From Ricinus communis (Eukaryota > Streptophyta > Magnoliopsida > Malpighiales > Euphorbiaceae), in the NCBI RefSeq assembly GCF_019578655.1, contig NC_063258.1, positions 2,170,001 to 2,234,000 on the forward strand: DNA of 64,000 nucleotides. Direction: 5' to 3'. A program made the position numbers and the translations under genes. Below are positions 48,611 to 60,822 of this stretch, in pieces; the first letter of the stretch is position 1, and each line of letters begins with the position of its first letter. The notes below the pieces were generated by a model. The model was not told where the DNA came from. It searched no databases and saw only the letters and a program-made list of their open reading frames with translations.

Positions 48611-48849
48611 ATTATCCTTAGATTCCTTTATAAGTGTTGTTATTTTATATACAAACATGCCCCTACTCAACTACACCTTAATTCAATCCGCCTTTTACTT
48701 ATTTCTAAAAACTTTATAAGCTTACTCTCTATTCTTCTCTAGCTTCTATTTGGTTGCTCGAACTACCAAATGTACCTTTATATATATCTTAGGGCTCATC
48801 CTGGACATAAAATTATGGATGCTCTCGTATCTTTTATCCATAACTAGCG

Positions 48850-49640
48850 TGATCGGTTGGGCCTTCTAAGCTCGGATGCATCATTATGTATATTGGAGTG
48901 CAAGGCACACCCCCTTGAGTGTAGTGGGATAACACTCTCTCACCATCTTTTGATTCACATGCACTGTTATGACCCTTCTAGAGGTTGATATTTTCACCTT
49001 CAAATAATTGATGGTTGTCTTAGTCTCCATAAGTATAGGTTGTCCGAAGACCATGCTATATGCAAACGGGATATCAATAACCATGAAGGAAGTTTGTCAC
49101 TTTTTGGTCGACCCTTTAATTTTGTCTTCTTTTCCAATCTCTTCTCCGAGCTCTACAGTTAGCTCTGCTATCCCTAGAGGTTGCACTGGTTGGCTACCTA
49201 AGCCAAGTAGTGGAGTTGTGCAGGGTTTCAGATTCATTACACTCCTACCAATGGCTTTATAACACTCGAGAGTCATAATATTAAATGTGATCTTATAATC
49301 AATAAATAATCTTCTTATCTAGCAATTCTCAATGAATTATAAGATTAGTTGGGCTTCTTGTTGAGGCATCTCAATTGCCTCTTCATTTTTTCTGAGAAAA
49401 CTACGTCTAAAAATTTCTCATGCTCAGCCATCATAACTCAACCTCTTTCTCTTGGAGCTTTTAGCAACGAACATAGCTCCTCCAAAGATCACATAAATGT
49501 CACTTCTTTTAAAATCTCTTTCTTTAGTGACTCCCGGTGATCTCTTCCCCTTGATCCTTTTAAGCCTCTAGGATTTCCATACTGATCATCTTTTTTATCA
49601 ATGAACCTTTTAACAAAGTGGAGGCTTAATCCTCGATACC
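48850..49640 (-). pseudogene. Tat-like protease relic
   Basis: Minus-strand blocks: HEKFLDVVFSEKMKRQ; IMTLECYKAIGRSVMNLKPC; TTPLLGLGSQPVQPLGIAEL; VELGEEIG; a frame change; FMVIDIPFAYSMVFGQPILM; KTTINYLKVKISTSRRVITV; and NQKMVRECY. This is the order of Tat-like proteases ('...DPGSSADI..., L.PC.TPL.GF.G....PLG...L, F.V.D.P.AYN.ILGRP.L..., STYHL..KFPT..G...V.GDQ..ARECY'). The active-site turn itself is not recognisable. It may belong with the gag at 52207 and the LTR at 53837. Confidence 0.7.
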
Positions 49641-50690
49641 ACCATTTTATCAATCCGAATCAAGGAGCTTAATCATCTCCACTAAAAATGCATATTCTAA
49701 ATAAGATGGGAATTGCTTAAGCTTTAATGCTGGTGGGAATTTAATAGGAGGATTTGTTCTTTCTTTCTTGGGCATCTCAATAGCTTCAAATGCCCATTTC
49801 TTTATTGATTTCCTAGTCTCTAGATAGGCTAATTGCTCAATAATTTCTGATGTTCCTTATTTTTTCTATTTCTACACAAGACACAACTCTAGAGGATCTT
49901 TAGCAACAATAGATGAAATAAAATTGAAAGTTTCATGCTCTATCATATTATCACTAAAATCCATATCATCAAGTGCAAGTGAGTGTTTTATGGCTTTGGG
50001 GGTTTAAAAAATTACTTGGTCATCCCCTACCCTAAGTATTTGCTTACCATCATGAACATCAACAATGGTTTTAGCTGTAGCAAGAAAGGGTCTACCAATC
50101 ATAAGGGAAACATCAATATCCTTATCCATACCCATGATCACAAAATCCATAGGAAAAATAAACTCTTGAACTTTTATCAACACATCCTATATGATACCCC
50201 TAGGGTATACAACAAATTTTTTAGCTAACTGAATACTCATGAGTGTTGGTTTAAGTTCTCATAGTCCTAGTTTCTTAAATAACACTAGTGCTAGCCCCTA
50301 AATCAGCCAATGCATTATCAACATTTATATTACTAATAAAGCAAGGAATAGTAAAACTCTCTCGGTCTTTTAGCTTCTTTGGTAATCATCTCTGACTGAT
50401 CGCCGAGCTCTTCTCTGACACTTGCACCATTAGCACTTCCTCAAGCTTCCTCTTGTTAGAGAGGAGTTCCTTTAAGAACTTTGCATAATTGGGCATCTGC
50501 ATTAAAGCTTCCATAAAAGGTATGTTAATTTGCAATTGTCTAAAAAGTTCAAGAAATTTACCAAATTGTGTATCTAATTTTTCTTTCTTAGAAAGTTCTA
50601 TACAATTTTTATGAAGATCACTTTTTAATTTGGACCTGTAAGATCATGAAAAAATGCATTAAATCCAATCGATCAAATCTGTGTAATGCT
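49641..50690 (-). pseudogene. Athila-like gag end, protease and PR-RT linker fragment
   Basis: Minus-strand blocks in order: LDTQFGKFLELFRQLQINIP, FMEALMQMPNYAKFLKELLS, NKRKLEEVLMVQVSEKSSAI, LPKKLKDRESFTIPCFI, LADLGAS (protease turn), YPRGIIQDVLIKVQEFIFPM, DFVIMGMDKDIDVSLMIGRP, FLATAKTIVDVHDGKQILRV, and the RT-approach linker RTNPPIKFPPALKLKQFPSY with LEYAFL. Frame changes separate several of these. RT is missing: the Tat-like protease relic follows at once. Confidence 0.78.
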
Positions 50691-50982
50691 GAAATTCACC
50701 TGTTTCTCTGACATGGGAAGCCATGCGGCCGTGTGGGCTTCATGTAATCTACCATTTCTTACAACTCACACGAGAAGGCCACACGACCTTGAACTTTGGA
50801 TAAATATGCCTTTCCTTTGCCCGATTCTCATACTTTTCGATTTCATTTAACTCCTTGACATGTAATATCCTTAAAGTGCCTAAAAGGACTGAAAATCAAG
50901 CTTGAAAAACCAAATCAAGCTCAATTAAAGGTAAAATTAATATAGAATAAAGCTTAAAAGTATGTACCTTTAGCACTTATCA
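50691..50982 (-). repeat. Truncated 3' LTR end of a third Athila-like element
   Basis: Ends ...tttagcacttatca at 50982, where an Athila-type polypurine tract begins. The inner sequence has catgcggccgtgtgg and ccacacgacc words, common in plant gypsy LTRs. Its other end is lost against the gag-PR fragment. Confidence 0.5.
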
Positions 50983-51018
50983 AATTTCCCCATACTTGAG
51001 CAATTACTTGTCTTCAAG
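50983..51018 (-). promoter_or_regulatory. Polypurine tract and fixed-distance motif, third copy
   Basis: On minus gtatggggaaatt borders the LTR end. ttacttgtcttcaag (14 of 15 bases as in the other two elements) lies at 51004-51018, starting 22 nt from the LTR edge. Confidence 0.65.
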
Positions 51019-52200
51019 AAAATTGAATAGAATCAAAAATAAAGAAATGACAAACTCTCTCTCCAACAAATAGATATCAAATAATATCAAGGTTAATCAT
51101 TCATATCATCACAATCTAGAATCGTTAGCCAATAATCGATCCTTAAATAAAATACTAATATCTAGGGCAATCTCATATTATGAAGTAAAGAAAATTAAAA
51201 ACTTTACATCTAAAGATAGAAAAATTAGCATTCTTTCCAAACAACTTAAAATTTTGAAGAAAATAGAGATAAAGATTTTTTCTCTAAGCACAAAAAAAAT
51301 TCTCATGAAGTGTAATTACTTGTGTCTCTTTTTTTTTTAAAGATCTACACATATTCAAAATTGTCATTCTAGCCTTTTGACGTGAGTGTACATATTGGTG
51401 ATGCCAACTCCAGTTACTCAACTAGAGTCAGAAATCCAAATAACTACTCATATTCTCAGGTTTCTTCAATTTATTCTTTTCATTTTGAACCTTTTTGAGA
51501 ATAGCAAAACAGAGTGAAAAACTCTTAGCACTATATATTTCTTTTACATTCATTTTTTTATATCTCAAAAGAATAAAATAGTACAAAGAGGTATTGGATG
51601 TGTCTACTTGAATAAATTAAGAGAAATTTGAAAATTTAATGCTCATAAACATAACTAAAGTTTTAAGATATAAAAATAATGCAAAACCCTGAATCAAAAA
51701 CCTTAACATGGATATCAAGTTCAATTCACAATTCAAAGCCAAATTAACTAAATTGCAATTCAATAAGCAACTAATCAAATTCATTATTTTGAATCTATAA
51801 ATTCGAGAGAGAGAAAACCACAACAAGTAATTAATTAAACTCAATAAACTTATAGGAAATCAATCAAAAATAGGCAAAAGACAATAAAAACCCTCCCCTC
51901 ATACTTAATCAACACATTGCCCCTAATGTGTTTGGCATATAACATACAATAAAATAAAAGGAGGAAGAAACTTGCCCGAACCAAATGATTTCTGTTTTTT
52001 TTTTCTGAATCTAAAATTCATTCCAGTTCACGAGTCATCTGTTATCTATCGAACAACTAAGAACAAAATTAAATATTATAGCATATACAGTCATCTAATA
52101 ATAATAATAAAAAACACCAAAAACAGAAAATCGTAAATATCCTAATTAAATACAATCATCCAAAAATAAAATATAAATATAAAAATAAAGCAAAATAAAT
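51019..52200 (-). other. Non-coding 3' spacer of the third Athila-like element
   Basis: No coding frame. It shares the general layout of the spacers at 9612 and 55704 (a T-rich run near 51330, gttactcaact at 51413, cctcccctcatactta-type end near 51893-51907) but is more diverged. It ends against the Tat-like gag. Confidence 0.45.
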
Positions 52201-52206
52201 ACGAGC

Positions 52207-53800
52207 TCAAATGTCAGAGCCAATCAACTTGTCTATTTCTCTCTTTAGATGTATGTAATCCTCCGTGTCATGCTCATGACCATTATAGAACTTACCAAAC
52301 TTATTTTTGTCCTTGGTCTCTATAGTTTTCTCTCTCATCGAGTTAGGATATCTAATATCTCCATTCCCTTCTTCTTCTAAACCCACATCAAATATATTGG
52401 TCCTTAATGTGTTTAGAGGAACATAGTCTTTCATATCACTTCTGAAGTCGTTTTTCCTTCTATCATCCTCGTATCCTTTTTTAGGATAACTAGGTCTTCC
52501 TCTCAATGATCAGTCCTCTTTCCAACTCAGCAATTCTCATCCAACCTAATGAAGCTATGAGCTTGGTCCATCAACACGATATATGACTTTGATGGATTTA
52601 TTTTCAATGAGTCTTTGAACAAGTTCATACATGCCTTTTTGTTCATCACATCTATTAAAATATCTTGATTAAGTTTTTCCACCTAAACAGCTTCTTTGTT
52701 ATATCTTTCAATAAATCCTTTAATCTTTCATCTCTCTTCTAGATACACTTCTTCAGATCACTAGACCTCTTTTTAGGAAGGATACTAGTGATGAACCGAG
52801 CTTTAAAAGGTTCAATAAGCATTAGAAAGTCATATATTTAGCCATCAGGTAAGTTCTGATACCATCCGGTAAATTCGGATTGGATCTGACATATTATGTA
52901 AACCCATCTTAATGTTGAAGTTATTGATGTGACATTAGGGATCTCTAAGACCATCATAGATGTTCAAAGGCAGCAATCTTAGCTTTTCAGAAAAGTGCTT
53001 TGCTAAAATGCTCGAACACTAAGAAATTCTTTGGAGAGAACCTCATCTCTCATTATTCTCCCAGTTTAGTACTTCTTTAAAGCGTTTGATATCCTTTTGT
53101 TGATTGTGTCTTCAATTCAAGCTAAATCATGAGTTTGAGAACTAGAACTCTCTTCTTTGGCATTTTTAGTTCAACTATTTCTTTTTCGAGATAGATTATT
53201 CTATATCTAAGTATTTTTCTATCTCGGTATTTGTATTGTTGATGGCTGACTCGATGGTCTGATTAGTCATAGTAGGAGCCTTACTGGTACTAACAGGTAT
53301 GGCCTGCCTTGTAAGTGTTTGAGCTAGTTTATTCTCATAATGCTTTTTTATCTCGTCCACTTGTCAATTATAATTGGTGACAATGTCTTCTAGCATTGGC
53401 TGCCAAGAACTCTGGGGAAGTCCCAAAGGTCAACTTTGTGAAATCGTCAGAGTAGAGTGAAACATGCATTAGGATAAAGGCGTTAGAGGTCTTTGTACTA
53501 TCTCATGTAAACCTCTTTAAGTGTAATTTTTATTGAAAATCTGTTCTAGATTAAAATCATTGGGAAATAGATTTCTTCTTTAGGGCTGAGATGATGTTGG
53601 TCCAATTAGTGGAGGAGGATCAACTCAGGGTGGATCAACTCAGGGTGGATCAATCTGGGGAGGGTCAACTTGAGAAGGATTAATCCCAAGAGTATTAATT
53701 TGGGGTGGAGTAATAGGTCTAGTTCTTGGAGGAAAAAGATCTTCATTCTAATTCTGATTGGATGTTACTTAGCTTCGTTTTGATTAGGTAGGAGAAAAGG
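52207..53800 (-). pseudogene. Tat-like gag relic
   Basis: The N-terminal side (53600-53720) has short tandem repeats of ggatcaactcagggt-type units, reading as VDPP/IDPP repeats on minus. The core near 52560-52860 reads ARFITSILPKKRSSDL, KGFIERYNKEAV and DVMNKKACMNLFKDSLKIN in shifting frames (retrotransposon gag domain). 52207-52506 is open, with YVPLNTLRTNIFDVG and KFYNGHEHDTEDYIHLKREI, the gag C-terminus of Tat-like elements ('YCRFHRDHGHDTEECYDLK..I'). It lies just inside the LTR at 53837. Confidence 0.75.
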
Positions 53801-53820
53801 ATTTTTTACTTAACTTTTTC

Positions 53821-53836
53821 TACAGACGAAGCCAAT
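53821..53836 (-). promoter_or_regulatory. Degenerate primer-site region of the Tat-like element
   Basis: On minus, directly after the LTR end, the sequence reads attggcttcgtctgta, close to the attggcgccgtctgtggg seen after many plant Tat-type LTRs. I do not assign the tRNA. Confidence 0.5.
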
Positions 53837-54276
53837 TGATAACTTGGCCATAGAACTTAGTTATCAATAAAGATTTTAAGGTTTGGCTCGAGCTACGGAG
53901 TACCTACAATAAAGGTTAGAAAGCGCTAGACAGGGTTGTTTGGCCACTCACTCTAATGGCTAAATCAGTAGAGATTTTAGATTGTAAAGTGCGTATTGAT
54001 TATAAAAGAATGAATATACCTGACATGTTGTACCACAAGTCCTTATATAAGGATTGAAAGTCTTCTAGTCCTATAAGGAATAAGAAGTAAGGTCCCCAAA
54101 TCCTATTAGGATTAGCCTTCTTGGTAATACAGCATAATCTTAAGTCGAGTTGGGTTACTCAATTAGAGTTTAACTATGATAAGGTCTTCAAGACTTTTAT
54201 TGTACTTGGATTTGGACTTAGTCAATCCTGCATTTCTCGACTATGACAACTCCACATATGATGTTGGGTTATCACA
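53837..54276 (-). repeat. 5' LTR of the Tat-like element
   Basis: On minus it opens tgtgataacccaacatc (54276) and closes ...ggccaagttatca (53837), 440 bp. It contains a TATA-like ccttatataagg near 54034-54045. The primer-site region and gag follow on the same strand. No second LTR was found in the window. Confidence 0.6.
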
Positions 54277-54376
54277 TGGTAACTAATAATAAATAAAATA
54301 ATGTATGTATGAATTTAGAAAAAAACATAATGATTAATTGTTGCATTATGTTATATGTATATTACATGTGTATATG

Positions 54377-54381
54377 ATAAG
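54377..54381. repeat. Target-site duplication, left copy (ataag)
   Basis: ataag precedes the LTR at 54382 and recurs right after the other LTR at 62080-62084. Confidence 0.9.
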
Positions 54382-55667
54382 TGATGTGCTTAAGTTAGTA
54401 CTCACAAGTGCACAAACCATTCTCATAGTAAGGATAAGTTCACAATGAGGTCGATCTTTCAAGGAACTATGAGGCAACTTATTATAAAAACTAATTATCA
54501 ATACAAAATAATAAAAGTAAATCTAAATACTCTAAATCAGTATATTTAGAGAATAATATTCATAAAGTAAAAGTGACCAAATAATAAATAAATATGCAAT
54601 GCAAATGCTTATGATTTAAACTATATGCTAAAAAACAGTATTTAGCATGGCCATTTACTTATTTATCCCTTTACTTTACTTTAAGCCTAGATCTAATGAA
54701 TGAGATGATGATGTGTCTTTTCCTTTAGTCACTCAAACTAGTGATGCAACTAAAGTTTCTTATACCTATACAGATTGAAGCAAAGTTGGTATCTCTAATA
54801 CATTCAGCCTAAATATGTTCATAACAATTACTATTGGTAAATTAATATGATGGTTAACTAGCAATAATGACTAAAACTAATAAAGATATAAAGGTAAAAA
54901 AATAATTTATCAAATAAATAAATAATAAGGTTCATAAAAAAGCAAAAAGGCTAAACTAAACACTTATGAAAACTAGCCTAACATATTCAACCCAATGATC
55001 ATGGTATTAAATAGAAAGACATAAAGTAAATGCTCCTTCTAAATCTAGAATTTTTTTAAGTTGAAAGATGATTGGTCATCACTCTTCACTTCTTGAAAAG
55101 CTCCTTAGATATTAAATAGAGTAATGAAAACTAAAGTATTTATGGAAAAACTGTAGAGAAAATAATGGTGGCAGATGTAGAGAGCAGATAGGAGAAATCA
55201 CTCCTCCTCCTCCTTTAGAATTAGACTTGCAAAGATATATATAGAGAAGAGTCATCCTCTAAGTAAGTCTCCCTAGAGATAAGTATACCAATATAAATTT
55301 ATCTAATAGATAAGAGTATAAATATTCTTATCTTTACCAAATACTATCCTATAAATAACTCTTAATATAAATTGTAATAATTATATAAAATGACTAAAAT
55401 GTCCCCCTTGGGTCTTGTAATTTTTAGCTAGACCTTGCAAATTGCAATAAATGCATCTTAATCTTGTGTCTTGACACGAACATGTTAAATTAAGCTCATT
55501 TTTTAGTATTTAGCTTCATATTTTTCTCTCTTAGCTAATATTATCTGAAAATAGACAATTAAGCTTAAGTGAAGTAAAAGCATATATTTTTACTATATTA
55601 TGTATAGAAAACATACTATTAAAACACTAAAACATCCTAAATATATCTACATAATTTGGACCTATTA
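54382..55667 (-). repeat. 3' LTR of the non-autonomous element
   Basis: 1286 bp, tgatgtgcttaagttagtac...ggacctatta. The closing CA has mutated to TA. It aligns with 60823-62079 throughout. Confidence 0.9.
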
Positions 55668-55703
55668 AATACCCCCATACTTAGACCTTTACTTGTCCTC
55701 AAG
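55668..55703 (-). promoter_or_regulatory. Polypurine tract and fixed-distance motif
   Basis: On minus the tract reads gtatgggggtatt next to the LTR. ttacttgtcctcaag lies at 55689-55703, starting 22 nt from the LTR edge, identical to the copy at 9597-9611. Confidence 0.75.
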
Positions 55704-57030
55704 TAGATATTAACTTAAAAATTAACCTTTGCAAAAACATTAAAGAACATTCATACTCAGCTTAAAGATATTACTCAAAAGAATCTCACTAATGCAAAGA
55801 TCATGCCAATCTAAGAAAAACTTGAGTCATCAAGATTTTCTTTAAAAATATAAACTCAATCATTGTTAACAAAAATTCAAGTATCCAATCCTTTACACAT
55901 GTTTCACAATAAATAGTCTAACTCATCTTCAAAGGATACAACTATGATGTATAATCCAAATTATCATAACCTTATTAAAAAAAAGGCAAAACCTTCATTT
56001 ACAAACTAGAAATCAATAGACATTTTTATATTTTTTATATCACTTGCTTTTCAAGCTCTTATACTTTTTTTTCTTTTCTTTACACTCTTGGATTTTAATT
56101 TGATACTTGAGAAATTTCTTTCTTTCTTCAGATATTATGCCTTTTTATGCAAATACAAACATGGGTGATGAATGCACTTGGTTACTCAACAAAACATACA
56201 TTAAGATGCTTTGCATACTCATACTATCAATTGTCTTTTTACGCAAAAATTAACATTGGTCATGGAGATCCCGGTTACTAAGCAACTAAAATTAGCGGAG
56301 TAGAATTATTAAACTTAAAGCTTTTAGTTGCCCATATCATATCTCACAAACTTAGATAAGCTCAATTAATAATAAGAAAATAATAATCTAAATTATACAC
56401 TTCTGATTATAAGAAAATAATACTTATCATGTCCATATACAAAAGAATGGCTACTTGATTATTTAAGTGCAAATAACTCATGAGTTCACATATACATATT
56501 AAATAGTAACTCAATAGTACAAGAAACTTGGCATAATAGCTTTCTTTCATTGACCCTTATAAAGAATAATAACTAAAAGTTGAGTAGAAAAATTTAAGAT
56601 TTTGCAAAAATTAACCAAAGTTGCTAATTCTCATGGCATATAAAATATAATTGAACCAATATTCTATTTTCCTCCCCACACTTAAATTTGACATTGTCTG
56701 CAATGTCATTGTATACATAAATTTAAAGAACAAGAAGGGAAGGAAAAAGATAGAACACTCCCCTGGATTTTAGCAATCCATAGAAAGTCATGAACTTGAA
56801 TTCCAATTTCCATTGATCCAACCTTAGAAGCACATTTTAACACACATCGTGAAAAAAGAAATAGAAAGAAAGAAAATAATTTAAGTTAGTTACATCAATA
56901 ATAATAAAAAATAATAAAAAATAGTCTTAAAAAAACTATAAAGATTAAAATCTAAAGAAACTAAAAAGAAATATTAAAATAGCTAAATATAAATCCTAGA
57001 AAAAATTCTGAATAAGTCCTAAATCAATGA
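55704..57030 (-). other. Conserved non-coding 3' spacer
   Basis: The counterpart of 9612-11040, alignable by eye nearly end to end, with the same order of blocks. It has no coding frame. At 57020-57030 the shared sequence stops (cctaaatcaatgac) where the other element goes on into its extra ORF. Confidence 0.7.
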
Positions 57031-57227
57031 CATGACCATGTATGTTTAGGAGATGGTTATATGTTTTAAAGATAAAGAGAAAATGAGATGTTATATTTGG
57101 TGGTTTAGATTTTAAGAATGGTATTTTAACTTAAAAAGTACTTAATTTTTATATATGTGTCAATTATCCTTTATTTTTACAATTAAAATATTGAATTTAT
57201 ATCAAAATTGGCCAAAGAAGAGTTAGA

Positions 57228-57766
57228 GTCGCATCTTCATCGACCTGGCAGGAGTGCCGTGACCTAGCGGCTCATCATGGCAGTAGTATCTAGTCTCCTA
57301 GTGGAGTTTTTCGCTAGCTGGTGGGAGGACCGCGACTTGGCATGAGGGCCGCGACTAGCGGAAGAGCTGCGACTGGCGAGAGGCATCATCCTTTTTCCTC
57401 GCGTCTGTTGCACTCGCGACTTCCCCACGAGCTCGCTGATGGCTTGTGTCGAGTGGCCCGCGACCTCGCAACTGCTCTGTGACCTCGCGACTGGCGTGCA
57501 GTCCCTCATTTGTTGCCTTGCGTCTTCCTTGCTCATAAGTGTTGCTGCACCTTGTGTTGGTGTTCGAGCGGCCCGCGCCTCGCAACTGCTCTGTGGCTCG
57601 TGGAGGATGCACGCCCCTCCTACCTTGTTGTGTCTGGCCTGCTTACGGCACCTTCCGCAGCTCGTGGCTCCTGCTGCTGCTGACTGCTGCTACAGGCCCA
57701 TGACCTTCTTGTCGTGCCTCTGCTATGGGCAGGTGCGAGTTTTTGCTGTCACAACGTGGCTTGCTC
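57228..57766. other. GC-rich island with degenerate gcgac repeats
   Basis: About 540 bases of high GC in an AT-rich element, with many cgcgac, gcgactgg and ctcgcgac words spaced 15-40 bases apart. The counterpart is 12451-12775. Frames of 67-121 codons on both strands follow from composition. A (TA)n run follows at 57772-57799. Confidence 0.65.
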
Positions 57767-57768
57767 CA

Positions 57769-57771
<3 letters not shown>

Positions 57772-57799
<28 letters not shown>
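57772..57799. repeat. (AT)n microsatellite
   Basis: 14 perfect AT units directly after the GC-rich island. Confidence 0.95.
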
Positions 57800-57802
<3 letters not shown>

Positions 57803-58600
57803 AAGTACATTTTTAATGATTTTTTAATTAACTTATATACCTTCAAAGGGTCTTAAACTCATCATAATATATATAATTAAGTACCACTTAAAAAAATTAA
57901 AAATAAAAATATACTTAGAAGGACTAAAATTTAAATGACTTGACAATTTTAACTAAAATTAGACTTTATTAATAATTTAAAAAAGAACAAAATTTAACCA
58001 ACAAAAAGTCTAAAGCTAACTAAGATAACTAACCAAAATTAACTTATTTCTTAACTAATGATGAGCATATTAAGAAAGAACTAGCTCCTAATCTTATAAG
58101 GAAATAAAACATACCTAGAGTTAAATAACTCCCGATTAATATTTCTTAATAATCAATGAATATTCAATACATTTAGCACACAATATTCATATAATAACAT
58201 AAGACCAATTAAACATGAAAACATATTATTAAAAATAAATTGACATGTTACCACATAGAGAAATATTGCTTTTTGAAAATCAAAGAAGATAGGAATGCTA
58301 ATATTTCATTTATAGGCCTACAAAATAAACATAAAACACTAAATTAAAAATAAAAGAGAATAAAAATAAAAATAACTTAAAAGTATAAAAATAAAATACA
58401 ATTACTAAGTTTATTGTCTATAGCTAGACATTCCTGATTATGCTTATGGTGGGCGTTCATCTACACACTCCGCCTCTTGGTCATAAGCCATTTCTTTCAA
58501 GTATGACTTTATACTTTTAATGCGAATATCTAAAATGTCACGAAAGCTTTTATCAATTAAGAATAGAATATCATCATATAATTGTTCCTAAACAAGAGAA
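57800..58600 (-). other. Non-coding stretch spanning the pol deletion
   Basis: AT-rich and without a frame. The word attgtctatagctagacatt, found after integrase in the full-length element (about 13136-13155), sits here at 58413-58432. Within about 200 bases the sequence reaches DNA that follows protease. The deletion joint therefore lies at about 58440-58620. Confidence 0.6.
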
Positions 58601-59300
58601 TCTAAATAATTCTATGAACACTTATCAATAGTAGATTTAGGAGATAAAGTTAGAGAATCAAATACTTTAAATTCCATAGTTTCTCCTAAAACTTTTAATG
58701 GTAAGTTTTCCATTATGCACATTAATCATAGTTCTAGTAGTTATCATGAAAGGTTTACCAAGGAGTATAGTTTGCTCCTTATCCTTTGTTGGTGTCAAGC
58801 ACTACAAAATCAACAGAAATTATTAACTTACCTACTTGTACTAGCAAGTCTTCCACTATACTTTTAGGATATTTGATTGATCTATCAACCAATTGAAGAG
58901 ACATAGTGGTAGACTTCATCTCTCCAATGCCAAGTTGTTCATACATCGAATAAGGCATTAAGTTGATGCTTGCTCCCAAATCTAACATGCGTTTTGTAAC
59001 CTTTTTGTCAACTATTGTAATATCAATGGTGAAGCTATCAGGATCCTTCATCTTAAGAGGCAATTGATGTTGAAATATTGCACTTGCTACTTGTACTTTT
59101 TATTGTTCGCATATCGCCTTTTATTGATGTTCAACTCTTTAAATAACTTTGCATAAGCTGGCTTATTCCTGATAACATCTAATAAAGGTAAATTAATGTT
59201 AACTTTAGAAAGCATCTCAATATTTTCAAAAAACTATTTTTTTCAATTGGTTGGGAAAAGGAATAGGTGGTCTATAAGGCTGAGCCGCCTTATGGAATTC
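58601..59300 (-). pseudogene. Athila-like protease relic
   Basis: 58779-59063 is open and reads MPLKMKDPDSFTIDI, RMLDLGASINLMPYSMYEQL, TTMSLQLVDRSIKYPKSIVE and LISVDFVVLD, closely matching the protease of the full-length element, including the DLGAS turn. The C-terminal end near 58620-58760 and the N-terminal linker up to about 59300 are in other frames. No RT follows. Confidence 0.82.
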
Positions 59301-59399
59301 GGGTTTAGAAATGCTTCCTTTTATTTCTTCTCAAGCCTAAGATTAGGCTCTACTTTTTTTTTCTTTTCTTTCCTTTCTTCCCAAGCCTAAGATTTATCC

Positions 59400-60650
59400 C
59401 ATTTGAGGTTCTACACAGTTCATTGAAGTCTCAATGGAATCTGTCTTATTCTCATTCCTCTCCATCCTATCATGAGAAGCCATCATAAATGATTGAAGTG
59501 TTTCTTCCAAACTTGGATTTCTTTGCTCATTAGATTGAAAAGTTATTCTTGATCTTCAAAGAAATGATTGGAGTTCTTTTGAAATTGAGAATATTGGTCT
59601 TGATAATGAGGTTGATTTGGGTTTCTCAATAATTTTGGTGGGTTTTGATCATTGTATTTTTAAGAAAAATTTGGATGGTTTCTTCAACCTGAGTTATATG
59701 TGTTGGAATAAGGATCATTCATAGGATGCATAGGTTGGTAAGAATCTATCAAATTTACTTTGTTATACATATTTCCTCTATAATTATTAAAAATGAACAA
59801 ACATTAGCACCATGACCATAAATGCCACAAATACCACATACCTTATTGCTTAGTGTGTTTTTTTTATTAAAGCAAGCATCTTAACTTGCTTAGTCAATTC
59901 AGCCAATTGCATGGTCATCTCACTACTAGCTACTACTTCATTTACTTCTATTCTTTTTGTCCTCACACTCTTTTGTTGAGAATTGACTCCTAACATCTCA
60001 AAGATATCATAAACCTCATCAGTTGTCCTTTCTAACATAGGACCCCCAGCTGCATTATTAACCATACATTTAGATTATTGTGTTAACTCATCACAAAATC
60101 ATTACTTGGTTATTGGAAGTGGGTATCTATGGTGTGGGTATTGCAATAAAAATGATTTGAAACGATCTCATACTTCATGAAAGGACTTAGTATCCTTTTG
60201 ATCAAAATTAAAAATTTCAGCTCTTAATTCTTTGGTCTTTTGATGTGAGTAAAACCTACTCATAAACTTTTAATAAATTTCATTCCAAGTTCTCAAAGAA
60301 TTAGGAGGCAAGGTCATGAACCAAACCCTTGCTCTTTTTTTCAATGAATAAGGGAAACACTTCATTCTCAATTAATTCTCCTTAAGTCCAAATAATGGGA
60401 AAGTATGAACTATAACATAAAATTCTCTAATTAATGTTAATGCATCCTAATTAGGTATACCATAAAATGAAGGAAGCATATTAAAATAGATGTTCTTAAG
60501 TTCATAATTCCTAGATACATCACCTAGAACTATATATGAAGTACTATTACTAATTGTAGGCCGTGTATAATCTTTCATAGCCATTCGCCTTTCAACTTCT
60601 ACTTATGTTGGTGGGTTTGCTATGATCTCGATTTCTTCTTTGATTCATCT
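59400..60650 (-). pseudogene. Athila-like gag relic
   Basis: Blocks in shifting frames: LGDVSRNYELKNIYFNMLPS and FIREFYVIVHTF-type core (60380-60560), MTLPPNSLRTWNEIY (~60275-60320), SRFYSHQKTKELRAEI, then the open frame 59850-60065 (VNNAAGGPMLERTTDEVYDI and QLAELTKQVKML). An intact zinc knuckle, C-G-I-C-G-I-Y-G-H-G-A-N-V-C, lies at 59797-59838 in a different frame. The order is as in the full-length element. Confidence 0.8.
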
Positions 60651-60796
60651 TCTAGTTTTTCCAGCTTTGCATGCAAAACAAAAGAAAATTTCAAATTTAA
60701 ACAAAAATTTAAATAAATTTTAAAAACACAAAACAAACAAATAAACAAACACAATTCAATTTTGATAATCAATCAATATAATAAAATTTGAACACC

Positions 60797-60816
60797 GTTC
60801 CTCGGCAATGACGTCA
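60797..60816 (-). promoter_or_regulatory. Primer binding site, tRNA-Asp type
   Basis: Plus strand gttcctcggcaatgacgtca matches the recalled plant tRNA-Asp 3' end at 15 of 20 positions and lies 6 nt inside the LTR (gap 60817-60822), as in the first element. Confidence 0.75.
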
Positions 60817-60822
60817 AAAACT

